DNA from: Bifidobacterium rousetti
GTDB taxonomy: Bacteria; Actinomycetota; Actinomycetes; Actinomycetales; Bifidobacteriaceae
DNA length: 64,000 nucleotides
Direction: 5' to 3'
Assembly (NCBI RefSeq): GCF_008698235.1
Contig: NZ_PEBH01000002.1
Coordinates: 1 to 64,000 of the forward strand
Shown here piece by piece: positions 8,253-17,055 of this stretch. The notes under the pieces were generated by a model. It was not told where the DNA came from and ran no database searches. It was given only the letters and a program-made list of their open reading frames with translations. The position numbers and the translations under genes were made by a program. The stretch's first letter is position 1. Each line of letters starts with the position of its first letter.

Positions 8253-8901
8253 GGTCCGCCCTCCACATAACTCTGGATTGACGTGAACCGGTTGTGTTCA
8301 CGGTACGGGATTGTGTCACCGATGAGAATCCGCGGCCATCATTCGTGGGAATGAAAGCCGTATCAACGGGCGAGACGAGATTCAGCCCTACGGACGATGG
8401 TGTCCGTTGCGTCTCCCGTCCGCTCCGTCCGCCTATCTCAGGGAATTCAGCGTGAAGCACGTGGGGAATCGTGTCGAGTCCCCCGGGCTCGTGGGATTCA
8501 GCGCGATTGTGGATGGTTTCGTCGTTGAGTCCCGCGACTTGAACGCCAGCCCCGCAACCGCCTGTCGGTCGTGAAATGGAAATCATTGGAATTCCGCCGT
8601 TTTGCGGCGGCGCTGACAGGTCGTCTCTGGTCCGATGCCGGTGTGGGAGGGCTTTGCTGCGGGACTCAGCGTGAGAATCGCGGGGAATCGCATTGTTTCC
8701 CCCGGACTTGCGGGATTCAGGTGCGGAATCGGCTTTGGCTGCGCTGAATCCCTGCAGGCCGTGGTTTCCTCAAGACCGACCCAACGCTCCCGGCGTGGCG
8801 TCCGGGACGAGGTACAGTTAGAGAGAAGTGATGACAGGCGGACGCGGTGGTCCGCCGCCGGTTCGTCCATCGATCCATACGGGTCTATGTGGGAGGAATA
8901 T
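8253..8901. other. 649-bp intergenic region with degenerate direct repeats
   Basis: No credible gene was found. Two related segments of about 63 bp lie in the same orientation at 8444-8506 and 8663-8726. Both run CAGCGTGA, GGGGAATCG, CCCCCGG, GGGATTCAG with diverged bases between, and shorter GATTCAG fragments occur at 8379 and 8714. A hairpin CCGCCG/CGGCGG sits near 8594-8610. A GGCGGAC/GTCCGCC hairpin (8837-8856) lies in the probable 5' UTR of the gene at 8902. It looks like remnant DNA separating the accessory patch from the housekeeping block. Confidence 0.6.
8282..8302 (-). promoter_or_regulatory. Putative operator upstream of the ABC-2 exporter operon
   Basis: CGTGAAC (8282-8288) and GTTCACG (8296-8302) form a perfect 7+7 inverted repeat with a 7-nt spacer, 30-50 nt upstream of the ATPase start at 8252. 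A dimeric regulator is plausible, but none is encoded next to it. Confidence 0.4.
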
Positions 8902-9153
8902 ATGGCATTGCCGCAGTCGATTCCGAACGGCGCACGCATCGTCGTGCGCGTCATCGAGGGCGTGGATCCGGACGACGGGCGCACGAAGTTCCGCGATTAC
9001 GTGGGGCATGTGCTCTCGTGGGACGGTCGCACGCTCGAGCTGTCGCGGGACGCGGCCGCGAACGGCTCGCGCCCGAAACAGCATGTGATGATCGAGGCCG
9101 ACACCATTGCCACGCTGAAGCCGGTGCCGGAACGCCCCAAGCCGCGGCCGTAA
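8902..9153 (+). CDS. Small conserved-type protein, possible SH3-like fold
   Basis: An 83-aa soluble acidic/basic protein. GGGAGGA lies 6 nt before the ATG at 8902. The pattern (GARIVVRVIEGVD, DYVGHVLSWDGRTLELSRD, VMIEADTIATLKPVPERP) resembles the SH3-like domain found at the N-terminus of some actinobacterial GNAT acetyltransferases, which ends in a comparable KPVP motif. That similarity is by eye only. The gene stands alone between the repeat-rich gap and tyrA (opposite strand). Confidence 0.65.
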   Translation: MALPQSIPNGARIVVRVIEGVDPDDGRTKFRDYVGHVLSWDGRTLELSRDAAANGSRPKQHVMIEADTIATLKPVPERPKPRP

Positions 9154-9168
9154 CGGCCGCCTCGTTGC

Positions 9169-9214
9169 GGCTCCCCTTGTCAGGGGAGCTGGACCGCGAA
9201 GCGGGACTGAGGGG
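9169..9214. repeat. Dispersed palindromic intergenic repeat, copy A (inverted)
   Basis: Two hairpins in tandem, AGCTCCCC/GGGGAGCT-type and CCGC-GAA-GCGG, ending in ACTGAGGGG. Reading on the minus strand gives the same order as the copies at 10324, 35647, 37918 and 57478. It lies between convergent genes and may double as a terminator. Confidence 0.65.
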
Positions 9215-9246
9215 TAGTCCGGTGCGGAATACAGGAACAACCGGTA

Positions 9247-10317
9247 TCACAGGGCGGAACGCAGCTGGACGCGAACCGTGCGCGGGCCCGCGAGCGCGAT
9301 GATGTGCTCGCCGCGCCTAGCCGAGGCCAGCAGATCCGTCTGCCAGTGTTCCGGGGTGAAGTCGACGAGCCGTTCCTCGTAGGCGAGCTCGCCGGAAGTG
9401 CCATCCGTGCCACCCCCCTGCGACGCGATGGCGCGCTGTCGCGCCTTGTAGTCGCGGAACGGCTGGCCTTCGGCGAAGAAACGCTGCATCGCGGCCACCT
9501 GCGGATCGGACGCCACCTCCGACGCGGCGGCGGTCCGTTCGTCGCGCAACAGGTCCGCGACGGCGTTCAGGCGCGCGGCCATGTCGCGCAGCAGCCCTTC
9601 GACATTGGCCGCGTCCTCCTCGACCATCGCGCGCGTGCGGTCGGGGTCGGTCAGGGCGACGCGGGTCATGTCGCGCCAGCTGCCGGCGGCGAGCGCGGCG
9701 GCGATGTTGCGGTTCGGGTCGGCGGTGAGTTCGTTGATGAGGGCCGTGGCGACGACGTGCGGCATGTGGCTGATCATCGCGGCGGCCTTGTCGTGCGTGT
9801 CGTCGTCGAGGACGATCACGCGGTTGCCGACGCCGTCGACGATGAGCCGTGCGACGGTGAGGAACCGATCGAACTCGGTGTCGGACGTGACGGTGATCGC
9901 CCACAAGGCGTCGTCGTAGAGGGCCGGGTCGGCGGCCGTCCAGCCGGACAGCTCGTTGCCGGCCATCGGGTGCGCGCCGACGTAGCGGTTCCCCAGTCCG
10001 GCGGCCTCGACCTGATCGCGCACCATGCCTTTGACGCTGCCCACGTCCGTGAGGATGATGTCCGGCGCGGCGTCGAGCAAGGGCTTGAGCTCGGCGAGGA
10101 TCGCGGGCATGGCCTTGAGCGGGTTGCACAGGACGATGACGTCCGGTTCGGTTTCAACGAGCGCGGTGAGCGTCGGCACGCAGTGGATGCCGGCCCGTTC
10201 GGCCTCGGCGTACGGGTGCGGTCGGTGGTTCCACGCGACGACCTTCACGCCGCGATCGACGAGTCGGCGGGCGAGGGAGCCGCCGATCAGGCCCATGCCG
10301 ACGATGCCGACGGTCAT
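9247..10317 (-). CDS. tyrA: Prephenate dehydrogenase
   Basis: A 356-aa NAD(P)-dependent enzyme of tyrosine synthesis, converting prephenate to 4-hydroxyphenylpyruvate. The Rossmann motif GIVGMGLIGGSLAR is at the extreme N-terminus. DVGSVKGM, VGAHPMAGNELSGW (catalytic His region) and ATALINELTADPN-type helical stretches follow. The C-terminal tail of about 60 residues shows no recognised ACT domain. The ATG at 10317 is chosen because the Rossmann strand starts at residue 3; upstream codons would translate repeat copy B. It follows pheA in the same direction. Confidence 0.9.
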   Translation of the reverse strand: MTVGIVGMGLIGGSLARRLVDRGVKVVAWNHRPHPYAEAERAGIHCVPTLTALVETEPDVIVLCNPLKAMPAILAELKPLLDAAPDIILTDVGSVKGMVRDQVEAAGLGNRYVGAHPMAGNELSGWTAADPALYDDALWAITVTSDTEFDRFLTVARLIVDGVGNRVIVLDDDTHDKAAAMISHMPHVVATALINELTADPNRNIAAALAAGSWRDMTRVALTDPDRTRAMVEEDAANVEGLLRDMAARLNAVADLLRDERTAAASEVASDPQVAAMQRFFAEGQPFRDYKARQRAIASQGGGTDGTSGELAYEERLVDFTPEHWQTDLLASARRGEHIIALAGPRTVRVQLRSAL

Positions 10318-10323
10318 CGAGAT

Positions 10324-10370
10324 CTCTCCCCCGGTCAGCTTCGCTGACAGCCCCCTCGTCAGAGGGGGCC
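10324..10370 (+). repeat. Dispersed palindromic intergenic repeat, copy B
   Basis: CTCTCCCCC, then hairpin GTCAGC-TTC-GCTGAC, then hairpin GGCCCCCTC/GAGGGGGCC type. It fills half of the 92-nt pheA-tyrA gap. On the coding (minus) strand its end reads GGGGGAGAG, 6 nt before the tyrA ATG, and so appears to supply the tyrA ribosome binding site. Confidence 0.8.
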
Positions 10371-10409
10371 GAACATCTGCACGATTGCTCGTGCCTGTTT
10401 CGTTCTTCT

Positions 10410-11453
10410 CTACCACAGCAGTTCCCTTTCCACGGCGGCGGCCGTCTGCCAGTCGCGTTCGATGCGCATCGCGTCGAGATGTACGCCGCCCTGAGGCAGC
10501 ATCCACGCGTCGACCGGCGGGTTGGGACGCTCGCGCCTCGGATAGACGGCGAGGGTCTTGAGCCAGATGCCGTGCGTGGCGAGCGTGTCGAGCACCTCGC
10601 GGAAGCGCGGCTCCCACGGGGCGGCGTCAAGCGTGTCGATGAAGCTGTAGGTGCCGTCGTGGCCCTTGATCGGCCGGGACATGAAGCTGGTCATGTTGAG
10701 GCCCGCGTCGCGCAGGATGTCGAGCACGTTGGCGACGACGCCCGGTCCGGTGACGAGCGGGATGAACGTGATGATGGTCTCGAATTCGCCGACGCCGTGC
10801 GCGCGGAACGTCGCGGACAGGTCACGCACGTCGTCACGGCGGGCGAGGACGAGGAATTCGGTGCGTGCGCCGTCGAAGTCCTGCACGCGCTCGGCGAGCG
10901 TGTCGAGACCGTACAGGTCGCCGCAGATGCGCGGGCCGAACGCGACGCGCCCCGGCTTCAGGTCGCGGCATGCGGCGGCGTTGGAGGAGGCGGGCACGGC
11001 CTTGAGCCGGTGTTCGGCGATGAACCGCTTGCACTGGGCGAGCCCGTGCGGATGGGCGGAGACGACGACGGGCTCGCCTCCCCCTTGTCCGCTCAGCGGG
11101 TCGTCACCCGCCACGGCGAACGCGTCGAAGGCGACGTCGACGCCGACGCGCGCGAATCCGGCGAGGTCAGTCGCGTCGATCAGGGCGTCGAGGTTCGGCA
11201 CCACGTACCCCTCGACGTTGTTCTCCCACGCGATGACGCCCCAGCCGCGTCCTGACTGGACGGCGTCGATGATCGCGGGGACGTCGGGCAACGCGGTCAG
11301 CGTGAACCCGGAAGCGCCGCCGCCCGCGGCATCGACGCCGGACTCGGCATCAGCGTCTTCGACGTACGGGCGCAGCTGGTCGGCGGCCTCCATCGCCGCC
11401 TGATGGGTGAAGGTGCCTTCCGGCCCCAGATAGAACAGTTCCTTGCGTGCCAT
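10410..11453 (-). CDS. pheA: Prephenate dehydratase with ACT domain
   Basis: A 347-aa enzyme converting prephenate to phenylpyruvate in phenylalanine synthesis. The dehydratase domain starts at residue 6 (FYLGPEGTFTHQAA) and runs to about 235. It includes the GVIAWENNVEGYV loop and the catalytic-Thr motif, here ARTEF where TRF is usual. A regulatory ACT domain follows (about 245-320; GVVANVLDILRDAGLNMTSF, MSRP for the usual ESRP, GTYSFIDTL). Phe feedback through ACT is the family norm. The tyrA gene follows after repeat copy B. Confidence 0.93.
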   Translation of the reverse strand: MARKELFYLGPEGTFTHQAAMEAADQLRPYVEDADAESGVDAAGGGASGFTLTALPDVPAIIDAVQSGRGWGVIAWENNVEGYVVPNLDALIDATDLAGFARVGVDVAFDAFAVAGDDPLSGQGGGEPVVVSAHPHGLAQCKRFIAEHRLKAVPASSNAAACRDLKPGRVAFGPRICGDLYGLDTLAERVQDFDGARTEFLVLARRDDVRDLSATFRAHGVGEFETIITFIPLVTGPGVVANVLDILRDAGLNMTSFMSRPIKGHDGTYSFIDTLDAAPWEPRFREVLDTLATHGIWLKTLAVYPRRERPNPPVDAWMLPQGGVHLDAMRIERDWQTAAAVERELLW

Positions 11454-11535
11454 AGGCTCCTACTGTAGCGGGAGGAGCGGCGATCGGAGCGCAGTCACAC
11501 GCATATGGTGGACGCCGGGCGGGAAACACCACGGT

Positions 11536-11991
11536 TCAGTCGGCCTTGCGCGGCGGGATCGCGAACCAGCGGGCGGGAAGGACGAGCAGGACGACCTGCA
11601 GCACGATCACGCCGTAGAGCCAGATGTAGCCGACGTGCTGGCTCATGAACGGCACGGCGGCGGAGAAGCCGGCGACGGTGAGCGCGTCGCCGCCGGGGCC
11701 GCCGACGATCGCCAAACCCCACGCGACGGCCGACGAGACGGTCAGGTGCAGGCCGATGCCGACCGCCCCCTGACGCGCACGCGCGCAGTAGGTGGAGAGT
11801 CCCACGATGAGCAGGGCCAGCACGAGGCCGTAGGGGATGTTCATCGACGCGCCCATGCGGTGCGCGAACGTGCCGACGAACGCCGACCCGACGCCGGTGG
11901 CCATTGTGACCAGCGATCGGCCGACGGGGCCGAACCGGTGCGACCACGGCATCAGGGACGGGTCATTATGGCGTTGCGGTTGCTGCTTCAT
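11536..11991 (-). CDS. Small polytopic membrane protein
   Basis: A 151-aa protein with four hydrophobic segments (about residues 28-48, 53-70, 80-105, 122-142) and a short polar N-terminus (MKQQPQRHNDPSLMPWSHRF). It reads in the same direction as pheA, 82 nt upstream of it. I recognise no catalytic motif. Similar small four-segment proteins are common and uncharacterised in actinobacteria. Confidence 0.7.
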   Translation of the reverse strand: MKQQPQRHNDPSLMPWSHRFGPVGRSLVTMATGVGSAFVGTFAHRMGASMNIPYGLVLALLIVGLSTYCARARQGAVGIGLHLTVSSAVAWGLAIVGGPGGDALTVAGFSAAVPFMSQHVGYIWLYGVIVLQVVLLVLPARWFAIPPRKAD

Positions 11992-12382
11992 ACCGGATCA
12001 CTGTACCCGCCGCCCCGCCGAACCGGTGTCACGAGACGCCACGGGCGTTCTCTTCCCCCCGTCGGCTTCGCCGGCAGCCCCTTTCGCGACGAATGTGACG
12101 AAGACGACATTTTTCGTTTTCCCGCGTTCGCGGAGCCTCGTTGAACCCCTGACGCACCTACTGTTCACTGGATTCCCGAACACTACATGTAGTGGCGACA
12201 CGCTCGACATGCCACAGGGGTAGTGTTTCCGATCAAATCACATGGATGTAATCTGGTTCCCCAGCGAGCGCGCGTGACCTCCTCACGGTTCGCGCCCCAG
12301 CCAATACAACAGCCATACACCAAACCAGCTACGGGATTCGATCGGACCCCGCATCCACTGAGCCTCAAGACAAGGAACAGCC
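11992..12382 (+). promoter_or_regulatory. nrdHIEF upstream region with two NrdR-like boxes
   Basis: This 391-bp divergent gap has no gene. A truncated copy of the dispersed repeat (TCTTCCCCCC, GTCGGC-TTC-GCCGGC) lies at 12050-12090. ACACTACATGTAGTGG (12180-12195) is a near-perfect palindrome like NrdR boxes. A second, weaker box whose GTAGTG matches in register lies at 12211-12226. The 31-bp offset, three helical turns, is the spacing typical of NrdR box pairs. Repression of the ribonucleotide reductase operon by NrdR is inferred; nrdR is not in the window. Confidence 0.65.
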
Positions 12383-12667
12383 ATGACCGTCACCGTGTTC
12401 ACCAAGCCCCGTTGCCCGCAGTGCGACGCCACCAAGCGTCAGCTCACCAAGCTCGGCGTGCCCTTCGACACCGTGGACCTGTCCGAGAACCCGTCCACTT
12501 TGGAGCAGCTGCAGGCCGCCGGCTTCCGTCAGGCGCCGGTCGTCATCACCCCGGACAACTCGTGGACCGGCTACCGTCCGGACCTGATCAGGGAGCTCGC
12601 GAAGGCGCAGGCCGCCGAGGCCGCGGCCAACGTCACCGCCTCCGCCGAGGCGACCGTCAACGCCTGA
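12383..12667 (+). CDS. nrdH: Glutaredoxin-like electron donor NrdH
   Basis: A 94-aa redoxin that reduces class Ib ribonucleotide reductase. The CPQC active site is at residues 11-14, and the NrdH signature WTGYRPD near residues 61-67 distinguishes it from glutathione-dependent glutaredoxins. The C-terminal 15 residues are Ala-rich and extend past the usual fold. The preceding AAGGAACAGCC gives a suitable ribosome site. It is first in nrdH-nrdI-nrdE-(sORF)-nrdF. Confidence 0.95.
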   Translation: MTVTVFTKPRCPQCDATKRQLTKLGVPFDTVDLSENPSTLEQLQAAGFRQAPVVITPDNSWTGYRPDLIRELAKAQAAEAAANVTASAEATVNA

Positions 12668-12686
12668 TCGCGGGGCCGACCGTTCG

Positions 12687-13340
12687 ATGCCGTTCACCTC
12701 GAAGATCACACCGAAGATCAGCACCAGCGCCGCCGGCACGCGCGGCGAGGCCGACGCGTACGCCGCAGACGGACCGACCGGGCGCACCGGGCGCACCGGC
12801 CGCACCACAGCGCCGAAGAGCGCGCCGGTCGCGATGCACGCCGACCCGACGCCCGCGAGCGACGACACCGCCTCCAGCACGCCGGAAGCGGCGGCCGACA
12901 CCGCGGATGGCGGCGGCAAGGCCATCGGCGCGCTGGTGTACTTCTCCTCCGCCTCCGAGAACACGTCGCGGTTCGTCGCCTCATGCCATCTGCCCGAGCT
13001 CGGGATCAACGTCTACCGCATCCCCCTGAAGCCCGGCCAGCCGCCGCTCAGGGTGCGTGAGCCGTACCTGCTCATGGTGCCAACCTACGGCGGCGGCGAC
13101 GCGGCCAAGGCCGTGCCCGTGCAGGTCAAGAAGTTCCTCAACAACGCGGCGAACCGCGCGTGGATCCGCGGCGTGATCGCCTCGGGCAACACGAACTTCG
13201 GTTCCGCGTACGCCGCCGCCGGCGACATCATCGCCGCGAAATGCCGCGTGCCCTACCTGTACCGCTTCGAGCTGATGGGCACCCGCGAGGACACGCGCAA
13301 GGTGCGCGAGGGCATCGTTCGCTTCTTCCGCGGGGCGTGA
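12687..13340 (+). CDS. nrdI: NrdI flavodoxin with long low-complexity N-terminal extension
   Basis: NrdI is the flavodoxin-like partner that delivers oxidant for assembly of the NrdF manganese-tyrosyl cofactor. The NrdI fold begins at about residue 81 ([17 protein letters not shown]) and includes [10 protein letters not shown] and [11 protein letters not shown]-binding loops. The reading frame adds about 78 Thr/Ala/Gly/Pro residues with GRTGRTGRT repeats before it. No good Shine-Dalgarno precedes the ATG at 12687. True translation may start later, for example at the in-frame ATG of MHADPTP, but that also leaves a tail. Family proteins are usually 130-150 aa; this frame gives 217. Confidence 0.85.
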   Translation: MPFTSKITPKISTSAAGTRGEADAYAADGPTGRTGRTGRTTAPKSAPVAMHADPTPASDDTASSTPEAAADTADGGGKAIGALVYFSSASENTSRFVASCHLPELGINVYRIPLKPGQPPLRVREPYLLMVPTYGGGDAAKAVPVQVKKFLNNAANRAWIRGVIASGNTNFGSAYAAAGDIIAAKCRVPYLYRFELMGTREDTRKVREGIVRFFRGA

Positions 13341-13445
13341 CCCCGGCGGCGCACCGGCATACCGCCGGCACACAGCCTGCAGACCACCGACATTATCGAC
13401 ATCATCGACAACACCGACCGATCGACCAACAGGACCAATCACCCC

Positions 13446-15590
13446 ATGACCACCACCTACGATCCCTCCACCGACTACCACGCGCTCAACGCGATGCTCA
13501 ACCTCTACGACGAGCACGGCCTCATCCAGTTCGGCAAGGACAAGGAGGCGGAGCGCGCGTACGTCGCCTCCGAGATCGAGCCGAACACGATGCGCTTCGA
13601 CTCCACCGCAGCCCGTCTCGACTACCTCATCGGCCACCAGTACTACGAGGGCGACGTGTTCGCCCGTTACTCCCCCGAGTTCCTCGACTCGTTCTACGAG
13701 CGCGCCGCCTCCAGCGGCTTCGAGTTCGAGACGTTCCTCGGCGCGTTCAAGTTCTTCCGCTCCTATGCGTTGAAGTCGTTCGACGGCAAGACGTACCTCG
13801 AGGACTTCCCACAGCGCTGCGCCGCCGTGGCGCTCGACCTCGCCGCCGGCGACGAGCACGCCGCCGTGCGCTACCTCGACGAAATGCTCTCCGGCCGCTT
13901 CCAGCCGGCCACGCCGACGTTCCTCAACCTCGGCAAAGCGCAGCGCGGCGAGCCGGTCAGCTGCTTCCTCGTGCGCATCGAGGACAACATGGAGTCGATC
14001 TCCCGCGGCATCAACGCGGCCCTGCAGCTGTCCAAGCGCGGCGGCGGCGTGGCGCTGCTGCTGTCGAACCTCAGGGAGCTTGGCGCGCCGATCAAGCACA
14101 TCGAGAACCAGTCCAGCGGCGTCGTGCCGGTCATGAAGCTCCTGGAGGACTCGTTCTCCTACGCGAACCAGCTCGGCGCGCGACAGGGCGCCGGCGCCGT
14201 GTACCTGAACGCCCATCACCCGGACATCATGCGCTTCCTCGACACCAAGCGCGAGAACGCCGACGAGAAGATCCGCATCAAGTCGCTCGCCCTCGGCGTC
14301 GTCGTCCCGGACATCACGTTCGAACTGGCCAAGCGCAAGGAGCAGATGGCCCTGTTCAGCCCGTACGACGTCGAACGCGTCTACGGCAAGCCGTTCGCCG
14401 ACATCTCCGTGAGCGAGCACTACGACGAGATGGTCGCCGACGATCGCATCAGCAAGACGTACATCGACGCGCGTAAGTTCTTCACGACGCTCGCCGAACT
14501 CCAGTTCGAATCCGGCTACCCGTACATCGTGTTCGAGGACACCGTCAACCGCGCCAACCCGATCGACGGGCGCGTGACCATGTCGAACCTGTGCTCGGAG
14601 ATCCTGCAGGTGCAGGAACCGAGCGCGTACGCGGAGGACCTCTCCTACACGCATGTGGGCCGCGACGTGTCCTGCAACCTCGGTTCGCTCAACATCGCCA
14701 AGGCGATGGACGGCGGCCTCGCCGACACGGTCGAGACGGCGATCCACGCGCTTACCGCGGTGGCCGAGCACACGAGCATCGACGCGGTGCCGTCGATCCG
14801 CCGCGCCAACGAGGAGGGCCACGCGATCGGCCTCGGCCAGATGAACCTGCACGGCTTCCTCGCGCGCGAGGGCATCATGTACGGCTCCGACGAGGCGCTC
14901 GACTTCACCGACATGTACTTCATGACCGTCGCCTACCACGCCTACAAGGCCTCGCACGATCTGGCCGTCCGCCACGGCAAGGCGTTCGTCGGCTTCGAGC
15001 GCTCCGACTACGCCAAGCCCGCCGGAGCGGGCAACTACTTCGACAAGTACACCGACGGACGCCGTTCGATCGAACCGCGCACCGCACGCGTGCGCGAGCT
15101 GTTCGCGCGATTCGGCGTCGCGATCCCGACCGTCGCCGACTGGGAGGCGCTACGCGATGAGATCCTCGCCGACGGCATCTACAACCAGAACCTGCAGGCC
15201 GTGCCGCCGACCGGATCGATCTCGTACATCAACCACTCCACGTCGTCGATCCACCCTATCGCCTCGAAGATCGAGATCCGCAAGGAAGGCAAGATCGGCC
15301 GCATGTACTACCCCGCGCCGTACATGACGAACGACAACCTCGAGTATTTCAAGGACGCCTACGAGATCGGATGGCAGGCGATCGTCGACACATACGCCGA
15401 GGCCACGCAGCACGTCGACCAGGGCCTGTCGCTGACGCTGTTCTTCCCCGACACCGCCACCACTCGCGACGTGAACAAGGCGCAGATCTACGCCTGGCGC
15501 AAGGGCATCAAGACCCTCTACTACATCCGCATCCGCCAGCAGGCCCTCGAAGGCACCGAAGTGGCCGGCTGCGTGTCGTGCATGCTGTGA
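13446..15590 (+). CDS. nrdE: Class Ib ribonucleoside-diphosphate reductase alpha chain
   Basis: A 714-aa catalytic subunit reducing NDPs to dNDPs. Visible are the ATP-cone-less N-terminus typical of NrdE, the active-site Cys segment [26 protein letters not shown], and the redox-active C-terminal CVSC motif ([10 protein letters not shown]) that NrdH reduces. Length fits NrdE. It is preceded by nrdI with a 105-nt gap. Two hairpins sharing a core and a 32-codon ORF separate it from nrdF. Confidence 0.97.
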   Translation: MTTTYDPSTDYHALNAMLNLYDEHGLIQFGKDKEAERAYVASEIEPNTMRFDSTAARLDYLIGHQYYEGDVFARYSPEFLDSFYERAASSGFEFETFLGAFKFFRSYALKSFDGKTYLEDFPQRCAAVALDLAAGDEHAAVRYLDEMLSGRFQPATPTFLNLGKAQRGEPVSCFLVRIEDNMESISRGINAALQLSKRGGGVALLLSNLRELGAPIKHIENQSSGVVPVMKLLEDSFSYANQLGARQGAGAVYLNAHHPDIMRFLDTKRENADEKIRIKSLALGVVVPDITFELAKRKEQMALFSPYDVERVYGKPFADISVSEHYDEMVADDRISKTYIDARKFFTTLAELQFESGYPYIVFEDTVNRANPIDGRVTMSNLCSEILQVQEPSAYAEDLSYTHVGRDVSCNLGSLNIAKAMDGGLADTVETAIHALTAVAEHTSIDAVPSIRRANEEGHAIGLGQMNLHGFLAREGIMYGSDEALDFTDMYFMTVAYHAYKASHDLAVRHGKAFVGFERSDYAKPAGAGNYFDKYTDGRRSIEPRTARVRELFARFGVAIPTVADWEALRDEILADGIYNQNLQAVPPTGSISYINHSTSSIHPIASKIEIRKEGKIGRMYYPAPYMTNDNLEYFKDAYEIGWQAIVDTYAEATQHVDQGLSLTLFFPDTATTRDVNKAQIYAWRKGIKTLYYIRIRQQALEGTEVAGCVSCML

Positions 15591-15607
15591 GTGCTTAACC
15601 GTTGACC

Positions 15608-15692
15608 GTGGGTGGTGGGGTGTGCGATACCCGACACACTCAAGGCCGTTCGGCCAAGCCTACGGTCGTGCATCGCACACCCCACCACCCAC
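15608..15692 (+). repeat. Shared-core hairpin, copy 1
   Basis: A perfect 21-bp stem (15608-15628 with 15672-15692; starts GTGGGTGGTGGGG) encloses a 43-nt loop. Bases 15632-15668 of the loop are identical to 51161-51197, 37 of 37. The core contains an inner CGAC/GTCG stem and GGCCG-TT-CGGCC. The flanking stem has no similarity in sequence to that of the other copy. It starts 17 nt after the nrdE stop. It has no U-tract, so a plain terminator is unlikely. Confidence 0.85.
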
Positions 15693-15742
15693 TCCGTTGG
15701 TCTCACCACGCACGAAACGTAGGAGGAACAGCGAACGAGCAG

Positions 15743-15824
15743 CCGGTCGTGGAACGCAATTCGCGACCATGAAGACTTGGCCAGAGCGGCCCGGAGCGTG
15801 TCACGAAATGCGTTCCACGACCGG
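15743..15824 (-). repeat. Shared-core hairpin, copy 3 (divergent, inverted)
   Basis: A perfect 16-bp outer stem (15743-15758 with 15809-15824) continues with two mismatches to about 25 bp. On the minus strand the enclosed core (15764-15802) reads GACACGCTC, GGGCCG, TGGCCAAG, GGTCG in the same order and nearly the same spacing as copies 1 and 2. The stem sequence is different again. It lies 50 nt after copy 1, in the same nrdE-nrdF gap. Confidence 0.75.
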
Positions 15825-15850
15825 TTGCGGACGACACGAAAGAGGTCCAC

Positions 15851-15949
15851 ATGTCACCGATGATCTATCGCATGATCCTGCGTCTGACGGCGCCAGAGGA
15901 GTATGCGGACAAGTACGATACACGCGATAACGACAACGCAAACGAGTAA
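15851..15949 (+). CDS. Candidate 32-aa small protein in the nrd operon
   Basis: The frame opens with ATG at 15851 and ends with TAA at 15949. AAAGAGG lies 6 nt upstream, a good ribosome site. The peptide starts MSPMIYRMILRLTAP and ends in an acidic/Asn-rich tail (DTRDNDNANE). It is placed 28 nt before nrdF and could couple nrdF translation across the structured gap or act on the reductase. No family recognised, and coding is not proven. Confidence 0.45.
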   Translation: MSPMIYRMILRLTAPEEYADKYDTRDNDNANE

Positions 15950-15956
15950 CGAGTAA

Positions 15957-16970
<1,014 letters not shown>

Positions 16971-17013
16971 ATCGGTGACGTTCCCGCGCCGGACATCCGG
17001 CACCCCCGAATCA

Positions 17014-17053
17014 GCCCCCGCATCGGACGCATCGGACGTTCGGATGCGGGGGC
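17014..17053 (+). terminator. Hairpin terminator downstream of nrdF
   Basis: GCCCCCGCATC (17014-17024) pairs with GATGCGGGGGC (17043-17053), an 11-bp GC-rich stem 44 nt after the nrdF stop. No long U-tract follows. Confidence 0.6.
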
Positions 17054-17055
17054 GT

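Noticed and set aside
8253..8901. tRNA or small RNA gene in the 649-bp gap
   Set aside because: No cloverleaf, GTTCGAATC-type T-arm or promoter-terminator pair could be assembled; only degenerate repeats and short hairpins.
12981..14975. 664-codon minus-strand frame over nrdI/nrdE
   Set aside because: No domain, composition of a shadow, nrdE on the other strand is certain.
15608..15692. Simple rho-independent terminator for nrdE
   Set aside because: No U-tract, 43-nt loop, and the loop rather than the stem is conserved with the copy at 51136.
15521..15850. Minus-strand frames sharing RRLGRTALSVS at both hairpin loci
   Set aside because: The shared peptide is only the translation of the conserved hairpin core; the rest of the frames is unrelated.
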